NCBI GenBank assembly: GCA_031308135.1
Contig: JAHLJT010000631.1
Span: 177,202,667 to 177,266,666 of the forward strand
Source: Acheta domesticus
Taxonomy: Eukaryota; Arthropoda; Insecta; Orthoptera; Gryllidae
Length of the DNA stretch: 64,000 nt
Direction of reading: 5' to 3'
A program made the translations under genes and the position numbers. How positions within the stretch are numbered: position 1 is the stretch's first letter; every line of letters starts with the position of its first letter. Below are positions 22,137 through 31,171 of the stretch, piece by piece. A model generated the notes under the pieces. That model had not been told where the DNA came from. It saw nothing but the letters and a program-made list of their open reading frames with translations, and searched no databases.

Positions 22137-24110
22137 ATGGCTACGGAAATGGAAATTGTGCAAGTGCTAAAGGAAATGATAAAGAAGCAGGAGGAATTTG
22201 GTAAACAAATGGAGGAACAGCATCGGCATTTTATGGAAGAAGCGGAGCGGCAGTATAAAGAACGGCGGCAGCAGCAGATTGCAGCATGGAAAAGTTGCGG
22301 CATGTCATGGTTGGACGACACGCCGCAGCAGGCGTGTGCACGGCAGTCGCACGGTGGTGCGGCGCGGCAGATAGATCACGAGACCGTTGTAGCAGGAGCT
22401 GCAACCCCGGAGGTCGCTGGATTGGCGACACTACCTGACACTTCGGCCGTTCGGGCGACGGCGCAGAGCGGCGCGGCATTGGGCCGCGACGGTGGCGAGA
22501 CGCCATCGCGGAGCGTGGTGGACGAGGCCATGGGCGCGATAGCAGCGGCAGCCAGCGAGGTCGACAGGTTGGAAGTGGCCGCTTCCAGCGGCGCAGCGAG
22601 CCGGGAGACTCCGGGCGGCGCAGCGGTCGGCGGATACGGCGCTGGCGGTAGGCGTGGCAGACGGGGAAAGGCCACGTTTTCGGCACAAGATAAGGTGGCT
22701 GTGAGTTACTACGACAGGGATGCCTCAGAGAGGGTAAACGCGCTCGGCGACAGTGAAGTGCACTCAGGTGAACGAGGTAGGAACTTGAGTAATAATAAGG
22801 CAGTGAAGAGAAACAAGCCTCGTAGGAAATGCGGTAATTGGGAGCGTGATTGTGTAGTAAAAAGCCGTAGCTTGAAAGTGAATTATAGAAAGATGCAGGT
22901 AGGAATGGAAATTTTTCAGGACATGTTCATGAGACTTGAGCAGGAATATTCGTTATCGGGTGAGAATGAATTGTGTAGAAAAATTTATTGCCAATCTAGA
23001 GGAGGCAACAGCGGTAGAACCGGTCGATATAGTGAAGGAACTCAGATCGCAAGTGATAAAGCCACAAATTCGGAAATTCTGAGTATTTCGATAAGCGAAC
23101 TGGCAGGGTTGAAACAAAGTTATTGTGAAACTGAAATCAAAGAGACCGCGGATGTTAATAATGATCGGGTTGCTAGTGAGGAACTGTTGATAGCAGGGTT
23201 AAAGTTAGAAAAAAATCAGAGTAGTAGCAAAATAATTAGTGATTCGGATGCCTCAGAGAATAGCGAGATGGCAACAGGTATTGAGTGTAGTAAACAAGAG
23301 CGCGAGTTGCAGTGCAGTAAAGAGCAGAAGAAAAACGATAAAGTTGAGTGGGGCGCACAAATAAATGAAAGCGGTAGCTTTGGTAAAGATTCTGGGTTAG
23401 TTAGTGAAAACTCAGTGGATAATAGTTATAACAAAGGGGTTGCAACGAAAGAAAATGTTGGGGATATTGTAATTGGTTGTGATGACAATTATGAGAACAT
23501 TCTTGCAACGGAGAAAAATGGCAGTGTTGTAACGGGCTATGTGAAATATACAGAACAAAATAGGGAACAAGTAAACAGTAGTAAGATATGGAGAGTGCCA
23601 GTGCAATGTTTAGTTATAGCAGGTGTTAGAACAATTATTAGAAGGAAGGCAATACGCATAAGACGTGGCAAAATGGAAAGGGGAAATGTACAAAGCGATG
23701 GTGAAAGCAAGTGCAACATTATTGGTGACAATCGATACGAGGCAAAACGTCACGCAGTGCAGCGAAGAGGCAGACGTCGGCAAGGTGGTAGTGGCAAAAC
23801 CGCCGGGGGCAGGTTTGAGTGCAAACTGGTAGAGTGGCATTGGGAGTTAAAACGTAGGAAGTGCTCTCGGGTGATTGTGATAAGCTTAGGCAGAGATTCA
23901 GTGGTGTTGAAGCAGGGAGTAACTGTACAAGTGACTAACATATGTAATGTTGGTAATGGCATACGGTCGGTGGAAGAACTAAATTTAAGGCTAAAGTTGT
24001 TCAAGACATTAGTGACGTGGATATTTTTGTGGGAATTAATCAGCTATTTCGAAATAGGACATGTTTGTTTTAAGGGAGTCCAGTATTTTTTTTGTGGTAT
24101 GTTTGTGTAA
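22137..24110 (+). CDS. Uncharacterised 657-aa protein of the non-autonomous LTR element
   Basis: This is the only long ORF between the two LTRs. I chose the ATG at 22137 (MATEMEIVQ), the first after the primer-binding site. The frame is open further upstream into the LTR but has no earlier ATG. The N-terminus (about residues 1-50) is highly charged and heptad-like (KEMIKKQEEFGKQMEEQ), so probably coiled coil. Residues of about 75-180 are Ala/Gly-rich and GC-rich. A basic patch (VKRNKPRRKCGNWERD) follows, then a long polar Ser/Asn/Glu-rich region, a basic Arg/Lys-rich stretch near residue 520-560, and a hydrophobic, Phe-rich C-terminus (KLFKTLVTWIFLWELISYF). I see no zinc knuckle, capsid motif, protease DTG/DSG or RT box. 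It may be a diverged gag, a captured host sequence or a former env-like region. Function unknown. Confidence 0.65.
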   Translation: MATEMEIVQVLKEMIKKQEEFGKQMEEQHRHFMEEAERQYKERRQQQIAAWKSCGMSWLDDTPQQACARQSHGGAARQIDHETVVAGAATPEVAGLATLPDTSAVRATAQSGAALGRDGGETPSRSVVDEAMGAIAAAASEVDRLEVAASSGAASRETPGGAAVGGYGAGGRRGRRGKATFSAQDKVAVSYYDRDASERVNALGDSEVHSGERGRNLSNNKAVKRNKPRRKCGNWERDCVVKSRSLKVNYRKMQVGMEIFQDMFMRLEQEYSLSGENELCRKIYCQSRGGNSGRTGRYSEGTQIASDKATNSEILSISISELAGLKQSYCETEIKETADVNNDRVASEELLIAGLKLEKNQSSSKIISDSDASENSEMATGIECSKQERELQCSKEQKKNDKVEWGAQINESGSFGKDSGLVSENSVDNSYNKGVATKENVGDIVIGCDDNYENILATEKNGSVVTGYVKYTEQNREQVNSSKIWRVPVQCLVIAGVRTIIRRKAIRIRRGKMERGNVQSDGESKCNIIGDNRYEAKRHAVQRRGRRRQGGSGKTAGGRFECKLVEWHWELKRRKCSRVIVISLGRDSVVLKQGVTVQVTNICNVGNGIRSVEELNLRLKLFKTLVTWIFLWELISYFEIGHVCFKGVQYFFCGMFV

Positions 24111-24391
24111 ATATTAACATTAGGGGCCAAAGGTGGCAAGGCACATAAATATTTCGAGATTTTATTTATTTGGTTTTTGAAATTTTTTGGAATGACTCCC
24201 TGTTAAGGCTAAGGATCGCCTATGTGGAAGGTTAGCAACAATTATAGGTCAACAGTTGTTTCAGCGGGAAAAGTTAGTGTTTTGTGCCTGATGCAATGTT
24301 CTGAGATTTTGGGTTTAGTTATTTACAGTTGACACGGCAGCCAGCAAGGATAGCGCCGAATGGGCGATGGAACGCCATTCGTCGCATTTTG

Positions 24392-24403
24392 GTGAGGGAG
24401 GAG
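24392..24403 (+). other. Polypurine tract
   Basis: gtgagggaggag lies directly before the 3' LTR. Apart from one T it is all purine, the expected primer site for plus-strand DNA synthesis. Confidence 0.65.
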
Positions 24404-24840
24404 TGCTGCGTACAGCATTTGAAGCTGGCGCGCGCGCAGCTGTACGCCGCGCGCCACCGGGCTCACCGACCCGGAACGCTAGTCAGCGAGCGACCGCGGC
24501 GGGCGGGCTATATAACGGCCCGGACCCCGCCCCAGGGCAGGTAGAGACAGGAGAGCGAGCTTGGAGTACGGGTCTACAGCGAGGTTTACGGCATTCGGGT
24601 GGAGAAGATACTGGCGGCAACAACTTTGGTTTTCGGCTACGGACTACTCTTCGGGACTTTCGGCGACCACGGACATTTCGGCACCTCTACTGGCTATCGG
24701 CGACCCGGCTACGATTTTTGGTCTTCTCTCCTGGATATTCGGCGGCAAGGCTTTGTACTCGGATACATCCATACTGTAACTAATTTGTTAATAAAGAAAC
24801 TGGTTTGTTTTGATGCTCTCTTCTTTGCTTGGATGCTACA
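24404..24840 (+). repeat. 3' LTR, 437 bp
   Basis: By eye it is base-for-base identical to the 5' LTR, with the TATA box at 24509-24515 and aataaa at 24790-24795. It is followed at once by the TSD copy ttact. Confidence 0.9.
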
Positions 24841-24845
24841 TTACT

Positions 24846-25620
24846 GATTACGACTTACCTGATTTCATGCGACAGTAGGGTTTCAAGGAAGAGGCCACCT
24901 GACATTCAACATTGCTAATCATTTCTTGCGTTATGATACAGCAATTTTTTGGAATTCTTGGTATGTAAAGAACAGTTGTGTAGAAAATATGCTATACTAT
25001 ATTACTGAAGAATTCGTGAAGACTCTTTTTGTAAAAATATTAAAATTGCAGTATTGTAGAGTGTATTTTATTTCTTGTTCTTGATCGCTGTGTGTGCTAT
25101 CTTTTGGAAAAAACATTTTGAGTGTTTTTTTTTCATCTCCATTTTTGCTACTGCAGGGCACTAGTAATGTGACAACTGCGCCTTTCCTCGGCTTGACGAA
25201 ATATGATTGGTTGGAGGAAATACACGTTACATTAAAGTTTATATTTGAATGTTAATCTTCACCTGGTTTTATAAATATATGTGGATTTTCCAAAAAGATT
25301 TTAACGTGCCATATTTATCGGAACTGCGACCCAGAGTAAGAAAAAATATGGGCAGACAATAAGCAATGCAGATAGAACCTTTTGTCTCCAAGCATACCAG
25401 TACAATTCAGATCCAGATGGTTCTTATAATAGAATTGTTTTAAAATACTCTTCATCAACTTCAGGTATCCATTTCATCATTAACTTTATGTCATTCACTT
25501 CCTACTTTGATATTTTTTCTTCCCTTTTACATTTGCTCCCAAGGGGGATGCTTGGCATAGGTGATACAGATCCTTCTGATCTGCCAGCCTTTGATTTCCT
25601 TATTAAAATGATGCAATTCC
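24846..25620. other. AT-rich DNA, nothing recognised
   Basis: No protein-like frame or repeat boundary was identified. Confidence 0.35.
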
Positions 25621-25624
25621 AAGG

Positions 25625-26400
25625 TTCTTAAGGATCATGACTGGTTTTGAATTGCAATGTTAGCAAATCTGAACGATGAAATTGAAGCTGGGACACTTGA
25701 GTGTAGGGGCAACGTTGGTAGTCATAATGTTTAGAGTGGGTTTGAAAGTCATAAAAGTCATTCGATGACATCTGGATCACAGAATAAGGTGTTTTTTTAT
25801 TGGATGCTAGGACAACTCTTGAGAGGGAAACTGGTGGCCAAACTTCAGATAATTTTAAGGTCTTCTCAATGTTAGAATGTATATTATCCACCTACTGTAT
25901 GCATGAATGCCCAGGAGTATAAAATTTCATTATTACTTGATCAACATGTTCGTTTTTTGGATAAAAGTGGCAGTAGCATAAGAAATAATGGAGTTCCTGT
26001 TTTGAGGAACACAGCTATCACTCCACAAAATATACTCCCTTACATAAGAAAAAAACTTATTTTGGCGATTATTTTTATCACTGCACTAGCAATGTCATTC
26101 CCAGAACGACCACAGAGTACTTCATGCCATAATGCAAAGTATCTTTTTTTATTTAACTTTCGTCTATCGAAAAAGCAACTGACATTAGCTCGAGGAAGTG
26201 CAATAACATTTTGCAACAACCCTGTTACTGCATACTGTCAAAACATACAACAACCCTGTTACTTTCACAGTCATTTTTTCTTTCATCTCTCACAAAGGTT
26301 TGATTCAACATGTGAGAATCATATTTCATAACAAGCTTGAGTTACATAGTTCTGTTTATTTGGCATTACGTATTGTTCGCATAAGTCACATCTGTCAGAC
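25625..26400 (-). pseudogene. Degenerate DDE-type transposase of an insect-rich family
   Basis: Conceptual minus-strand translation in shifting frames gives an ordered set of blocks: RCDLCEQYV (near 26385), YFALWHEVLCGRSGNDIAS (near 26130), LWSDSCVPQNRNS (near 26020), KFYTPGHSCIQ (near 25910), then an open stretch of 87 codons (25891-25628: DNIHSNIEKTLKL, YSVIQM, DFYDFQ, YTQVSQLQF). I recognise the order CxxC, WHE, GRxGxxIAS, SDxCxxQN, GHS from transposon-derived proteins common in insect genomes. The WSDSC aspartate is probably catalytic. I cannot name the superfamily. It has at least four frameshifts or stops. Confidence 0.6.
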
Positions 26401-26419
26401 TTAGGTAACAAAGAAGCGA

Positions 26420-26880
26420 TATTATATTCATTATTAAAAATCGATCTGTACATTAAAAGAGGTTTAACATTAATTTCATTACAGTATTCTTAATTCCTTC
26501 TCTCCACTCTCTCTAAGTATCGTAATATTCTCTTGACACTCTTCAAAGCCTCTTGCACTGTTGTAACACAAGCCCACTCCCCGAAGGCCGTTTGACTTGC
26601 CTTAATAACACACGAGACCCTTTCGGTAGCTGCATGGCGCAAACGGCTAATGAAACTGATCTCTTTCCCGCGCGGCGCGCCGGTTATTGCCAGGCTATGG
26701 AGTTGTGGCAGTCGCGCTCTTCCTGTGAACATGAGGTCATCAGAAAGGTCGCCATTCCGGGTCCGCTACCTTCACCTCGGGGGAGATTTCTTCAATTATG
26801 ACCTTTGGTCGATATATTTTTCAATCTGCCTAGTGTTGGAATTTGTGGTACTGAGACAATAAATTCTTTTCCACGATGGA
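26420..26880. other. Mixed-composition DNA, nothing recognised
   Basis: Open frames of 70-82 codons on both strands (26490-26862) show no domain and conflict with one another. Confidence 0.35.
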
Positions 26881-26889
26881 ATTAATTTA

Positions 26890-27058
26890 TAGGTCGTTAT
26901 ATTCCTTGTCGAGGTTCACTATAACCAAGGTTGAGGTTCACTATAACCGAATATTCTTATGCTTATTTGTAATGTAAGTGAAACGGGACCAGTGACTTAA
27001 GTTCACTATGACCGAGGGTTCACTATATTCGAGTTCACTATAACGAGAGACGACTGTA
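26890..27058 (-). mobile_element. pogo/Tigger-like element terminus
   Basis: The motif 'gttcactataac' recurs in variants at about 26925, 26938, 27000, 27018 and 27032. The segment ends cgagagacgactg followed by TA. Read in reverse this is cagtcgtctctcgttatagt, the style of terminus seen on Tc1/mariner-superfamily pogo/Tigger elements, which insert at TA. Only one terminus is present. Confidence 0.5.
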
Positions 27059-27164
27059 TATTGTTTATTTTTCAGTAGATCAATACAGTAGAGGCCTTTC
27101 AGGCCACATGAGATGGTTTCGCAGGCCGCAGGTTGCCGACCCCTGTTCTGGAAAATTCGAGAGA

Positions 27165-27420
27165 ATGATTTGGCCACCAGATCGTCCGACATGAACTCCG
27201 TCGAACATTTATGGGACATTATCGAGAGGTCATTTTGTGCACAAAATCATGCACTGGCAACACTTTCGCAATTATGGACGGCTATAGCAGAGCATGGCTC
27301 AATATTTTTGCAGGAGACGTTCAGACTTGTTGAGTCCATGCCATGTTGAGTTAGTTGCGGCACTTCGCCGGGCAAAAGGAGGTCCGACAGAATATTGCAA
27401 TGCTTCTGTCATCCCAGTGA
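27165..27420 (+). pseudogene. Tc1-like transposase, C-terminal fragment
   Basis: The frame ending at 27349 contains DMNSVEHLWDIIERSF, LSQLWTAI and FRLVESMPC. These match the C-terminal end of Tc1-type transposases (…DLNPIEHLWD…, …LVESMPRR…). The final catalytic glutamate in VEHLWD is kept but the rest of the gene is missing. It is a different lineage from the copy at 15.3-16.4 kb and lies just after the pogo-like terminus. Confidence 0.72.
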
Positions 27421-28205
27421 AGTTTTGTGTTAAAAATTTAGAACATTTTTAAAAAGAATATTGTCAGATTTTAAAGCTGTTACCCAAACAAATCAACAGT
27501 TTATTTGCTCATCGCTCCTTGAGTTCTGAGAATGAACAGAAAAGCATTAATGTTGTAACCAACATTCGACAAGGGCTCAAAAGCCAATCTATTTTGTTTC
27601 ATTGAAAATCTCGCCAAAATAAGAGATCTCTTCCGTTCAGTTAGGACGAAGATTCAACAGATCATCAATGTCACATTATCGCCAGCATTAGCTCCAATAC
27701 TAATTAGTGATCCATAGCCGTTTATAAATCTGCTTAAGAAAAAATTTCAGACTTACCATATACATTCACTGATAGTGGTACTTATTACAAAGATTTGGTG
27801 ATAGCCTTGAAAGGCACAAGTGATTGCTAAACGCATGCATGAGCAAACTCCACATTGCTTATGGATCACTCAATCCATGCTGGTGTAGCTGGTATTATCT
27901 GAAATTTCAACTTCATGATTTCAAAAAATTAACATTGAAATCCTGAAATTTTAGTTGTGAATAAAACACATTAAACAGCCTTAATAATTGATTATGAGAC
28001 TGGATGAGGAATGTTATCGTATGGTGAAAGGGGTACTGATGAAGAGGGTGATTAGTTACATTCGTTTTAGTCTGTTCGGGGGTGTTCATTCCGTTTCAGT
28101 CTCTTCGAAAGGTGAATGTAACGTGTGAGCTAGAACCATCGTTCTTTGTCAATTTGGAATGGAATACTTAGAAATTCAGTAGTTGCATCACTTGTCAACC
28201 GCGCT
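27421..28205. other. AT-rich DNA, nothing recognised
   Basis: No protein-like frame or repeat was identified. Confidence 0.35.
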
Positions 28206-28209
28206 TCCT

Positions 28210-28600
28210 GAACCTACCACATGACGCCTCGTGAATCACGGAGAGCGCGATGCTGGTCGCAATCCCAAACAAAGAAATATCCGCACGCGGCGCGTCGGCG
28301 GATGAGGCCTACGCAGCCGCCTTACGCCTCCCCCGCCCTTCTCCTCCCTCCCCCGCCCTCCCCTGCCCTCCCCTTCTCACCCGCTCGCGCCTGGCGTGGC
28401 GCGCCCCACGCTGCTCGCAGGCTATCTGCGCAACTGGCCGTGGCGATAGTAAGTCAGCCTTGCCCGCCGCGCCGCGCCGCGCCGCGCCACAGCGCGTTCA
28501 CGTCTTGGAGCCTTATCGCTGAGCCAGCACCGCCGCTGGCAGTGGGTGGTGACACCGCAATCTCAGGGCCCGGGACAGAACGCTCTGTCCCTTGATTCAA
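28210..28600. other. CpG-rich island, possible regulatory region
   Basis: A GC-rich block with C-rich runs (28320-28385) and a CGCCG run (28465-28490). It lies about 1.2 kb upstream of the GC-rich first exon candidate. Two overlapping frames (124 and 90 codons) are composition artefacts. It may be promoter-proximal to the host gene. Confidence 0.3.
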
Positions 28601-29600
28601 TAGCCCTGCTAGCCCACAAAGCCCTCAGAGAAAAGGGAATTTTATCACGCAGGGTTATTATTTTGGATTAATATTATTATTATAAGAGTCAAACAAAAGA
28701 CTGGGAAGACAAAATCATTGTATTATTCGTATTTATTAGTAAATGAATTTAATGATATTGTACTTTGCAAATCAATGAAATAGTAATATAATAATTTTAA
28801 TTTTTAGAGTTATGGCAAATGTGGTACATTTATTACACGAGGTAATTCGACAATTAGAAGAAAAAATACATTTGGAATGATATGGCGCGGGTTTTTTCTG
28901 ACCTAAAGAAAAACATTCATCCCCTACTCTCGAACAAGCAATCACCTGTTTCCATTGTCAATAATCACAACACTTTGTGTTCTCGTCACATTAGAAAAAA
29001 TCAAGATTAACGTATTCAAAAGGATATCGTAGAGTTAATAATTAAACATAATTCCGAAACTGACGAAGTTTTACTCGTATTTTAAGTGACCAGTAGAAAA
29101 GTATTATCAGGTCATTCCACTTCGAGGTTCTCCGAGCTAAGGAGTTCATGAGTATTCGCATGCTAAATGTCTCGTGTTTGTGACGACTGAAGGGAAACAG
29201 GAACTATTTATTCTTCTACAGATGCCAACATTCCTACAATGTTTATGGGCTTTGAGAGGAGAGTCTACGCAAGCAATTTTTACAATCATACTCAAATTGA
29301 AGGGGTGTTGAAGATTGAGACATGTTGGAGAACCAGTTGATTTATATTTTGATTTTGCAGTGATTTTTTCTAATGCATAATGGAGGATCTTCTAATTTGT
29401 AAGTATGAAATTATTTGTATATATAAAATTATTACAATAAATATAATGAGAATATATTTTTATTAATAGACAAATAGTAGTTGCATTGTCAATCGTACTT
29501 ATATTTTTTACGTATATTGTGATATTTACTCATTATTCTATATTTATGCATTTTTGGGGTAAACCGCAACGTACAATACAGAATAACATGGCATTTGGCT
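28601..29600. other. AT-rich DNA, nothing recognised
   Basis: No protein-like frame or repeat was identified. Confidence 0.35.
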
Positions 29601-29612
29601 TAAGGGGTATAT

Positions 29613-29738
29613 TCTTCTCCTCGGTCTATGGGGACTCCTCTGTAAACTGTCCTCCTTGTCTATTGAGTTCCCTTCAAGTGTTGGAGACGTGTGTGCGTGT
29701 ATACTATATATATGAGTCCCCATAGACCGAGGAGAAGA
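29613..29738. repeat. 25-bp perfect inverted repeat around a TATA-like loop
   Basis: The left arm 29613-29637 (containing ctcggtctatggggactc) is the exact inverse of the right arm 29714-29738. A 76-bp loop separates them and includes tatatata at about 29705-29713. Weaker pairing extends a few bases outward (ggggtatat / atcccc). It lies just upstream of the CpG-rich first-exon candidate. It could be a short inverted-repeat element or a structured promoter or leader segment. Confidence 0.75.
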
Positions 29739-29797
29739 GTATCCCCAAAAACATAGGAGGCCGCGCGTGTCTCCCTTGCCCCCCGGCGGAAAGGCTC

Positions 29798-30087
29798 ATG
29801 GCTGAATGGAGCCGCCGCCCGTTTTGGCCGCTTAGACCGGCGGCGCTCGCGCCGTGCCGCCCCTCCCGCCGCCGCCTCCTCCTATCTCGGCGCGGAGACG
29901 GCGGGCGGGCGGCAGCGCCGGCAGCAGAGTGTGCGCGACTCGCCCGCCGAGCGACGTGTCAAGACGCCGGCGTTGCCGTCGGCGCCGCCGCCGCCACCGC
30001 CACGCGTCGCGCCGCGTCGCCGCCGCCGCCGTCGCCGCCGCCACCCGGCCTGGCCCCCGGCGCCGCGGGGCTCCCCGCTCGCTACAG
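29798..30087 (+). CDS. Candidate first coding exon of the GC-rich host gene
   Basis: It lies in a CpG-rich island (29760-30190) downstream of a TATA-like tract at 29705. The ATG at 29798 opens a frame (MAEWSRRPFWPLR...) that reaches a donor site cag|gtgggt after 30087. The exon ends in phase 2 with 'ag'. Joining to 33679 gives an AGG codon and keeps the frame open into the next exon, which is the main support. The sequence is Ala/Arg/Pro-rich low complexity with no domain. The start context is weak (C at -3, G at +4). Alternatively this block is a 5' UTR exon and translation starts at the ATG at 33686. Other frames here are open too, so composition alone cannot decide. Confidence 0.38.
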
Positions 30088-30189
30088 GTGGGTGCGAGCA
30101 CGTTGCACGGCTGCAGCCCCTCGCCAGGGTGCTGCGCCTGCGCGCCGCCGCACGGTTGCAACGCGACGCAGCTCGTGCGAAATTGAAGA

Positions 30190-31136
30190 ACTTCTTTCAA
30201 AATGGGGGAAGGGATTGTAGTCACATTCACTCAAATACTTCAAGATTCAATAGGATTCAACGGTTTTCGAATACCGATTGACATGGGGACAAACAAAATT
30301 TTTGAGAATTAAATTTGGCCTCACGATGGAGAAACGCCTTAAGAATATAACTAGAAAACAAACGGAAATTTTAGAAATCTGCTCTTCAGTCGTTTCCTAT
30401 TTATAGGCTCTCGAGTTCCAGTCAATTTATGACTAAAAATTGCACAACAAATGATTAGAAAAATGTATGTTTCATTCATTATCTGAAGTAAACGTGACAA
30501 TCTTTAAATATTAAACAGGCGAAAATGCATGAACTGTCCTAGTGATTGGAGAACAACTGCATGCACTCTCCTTGTGGTTAAAAGGATATTTTGCTTCAGG
30601 AAAACATCTTGCTTAGGCCAGGCGGAAGTTTTGTTGTGCCTTCCACTTTCATCAATTTTGAACTGGCGTTTTACAATAGGCGTAGGCGTCTCACAACATA
30701 TGAAAATCAGCAGAAGATCATTAGCAATAATGTATAACTACACACGTGCTCTATGTAATTATATACAACAAATAAAGGCACAAGTAATTCCCCTAATTGT
30801 TTTACGAAAAATATTGACAATTCAAGTTACATTTCTGTAAGCCAGAGCTATTTAAAAATCTTCATAGATTTGATTAATGATTTATTTGATCGGGTTTCGT
30901 AGACCTGCTTCTGATGTCATTTATACTCTTGAAAGATGATCTAAGAAGTAGATAATAGCGCAAATGTTCATTATGTAAACGATTGAGCGATGGTGGAAGG
31001 CAAACTGAGAGAATCCTAAAAGAAAAGAAAATCCACCGATAGCTCGCATTGTCTCAAATCAAATTCCACACGGATTGACGGATCCCTGTAGCCGAAGGCG
31101 TGTACACAAACCATTTAGCCAGGGGCAACTCCCCCC

Positions 31137-31171
<35 letters not shown>

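Larger units (their letters stand above)
21653..24845 (+). mobile_element. Complete non-autonomous LTR retrotransposon with TSD
   Basis: Two direct repeats of 437 bp (21658-22094 and 24404-24840) begin TG and end CA and read as identical. They are bounded by the 5-bp TSD ttact (21653-21657 and 24841-24845). A primer-binding site follows the 5' LTR and a purine-rich tract (gtgagggaggag, about 24392-24403) precedes the 3' LTR. The 2.3-kb interior holds one long intact ORF and no protease, reverse transcriptase, RNase H or integrase motif. Identical LTRs mean recent insertion. It must have used enzymes supplied in trans, so a related autonomous element should exist in this genome. The Ty3/Gypsy-like label is tentative, based on TSD length and primer type. 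Confidence 0.9.

Noticed and set aside
22231..22688. Minus-strand ORFs of 85-151 codons
   Set aside because: Antisense shadows of the GC-rich part of the LTR-element ORF.
25903..26331. 142-codon plus-strand ORF
   Set aside because: The minus strand here carries ordered transposase motifs, so the plus frame is a shadow.
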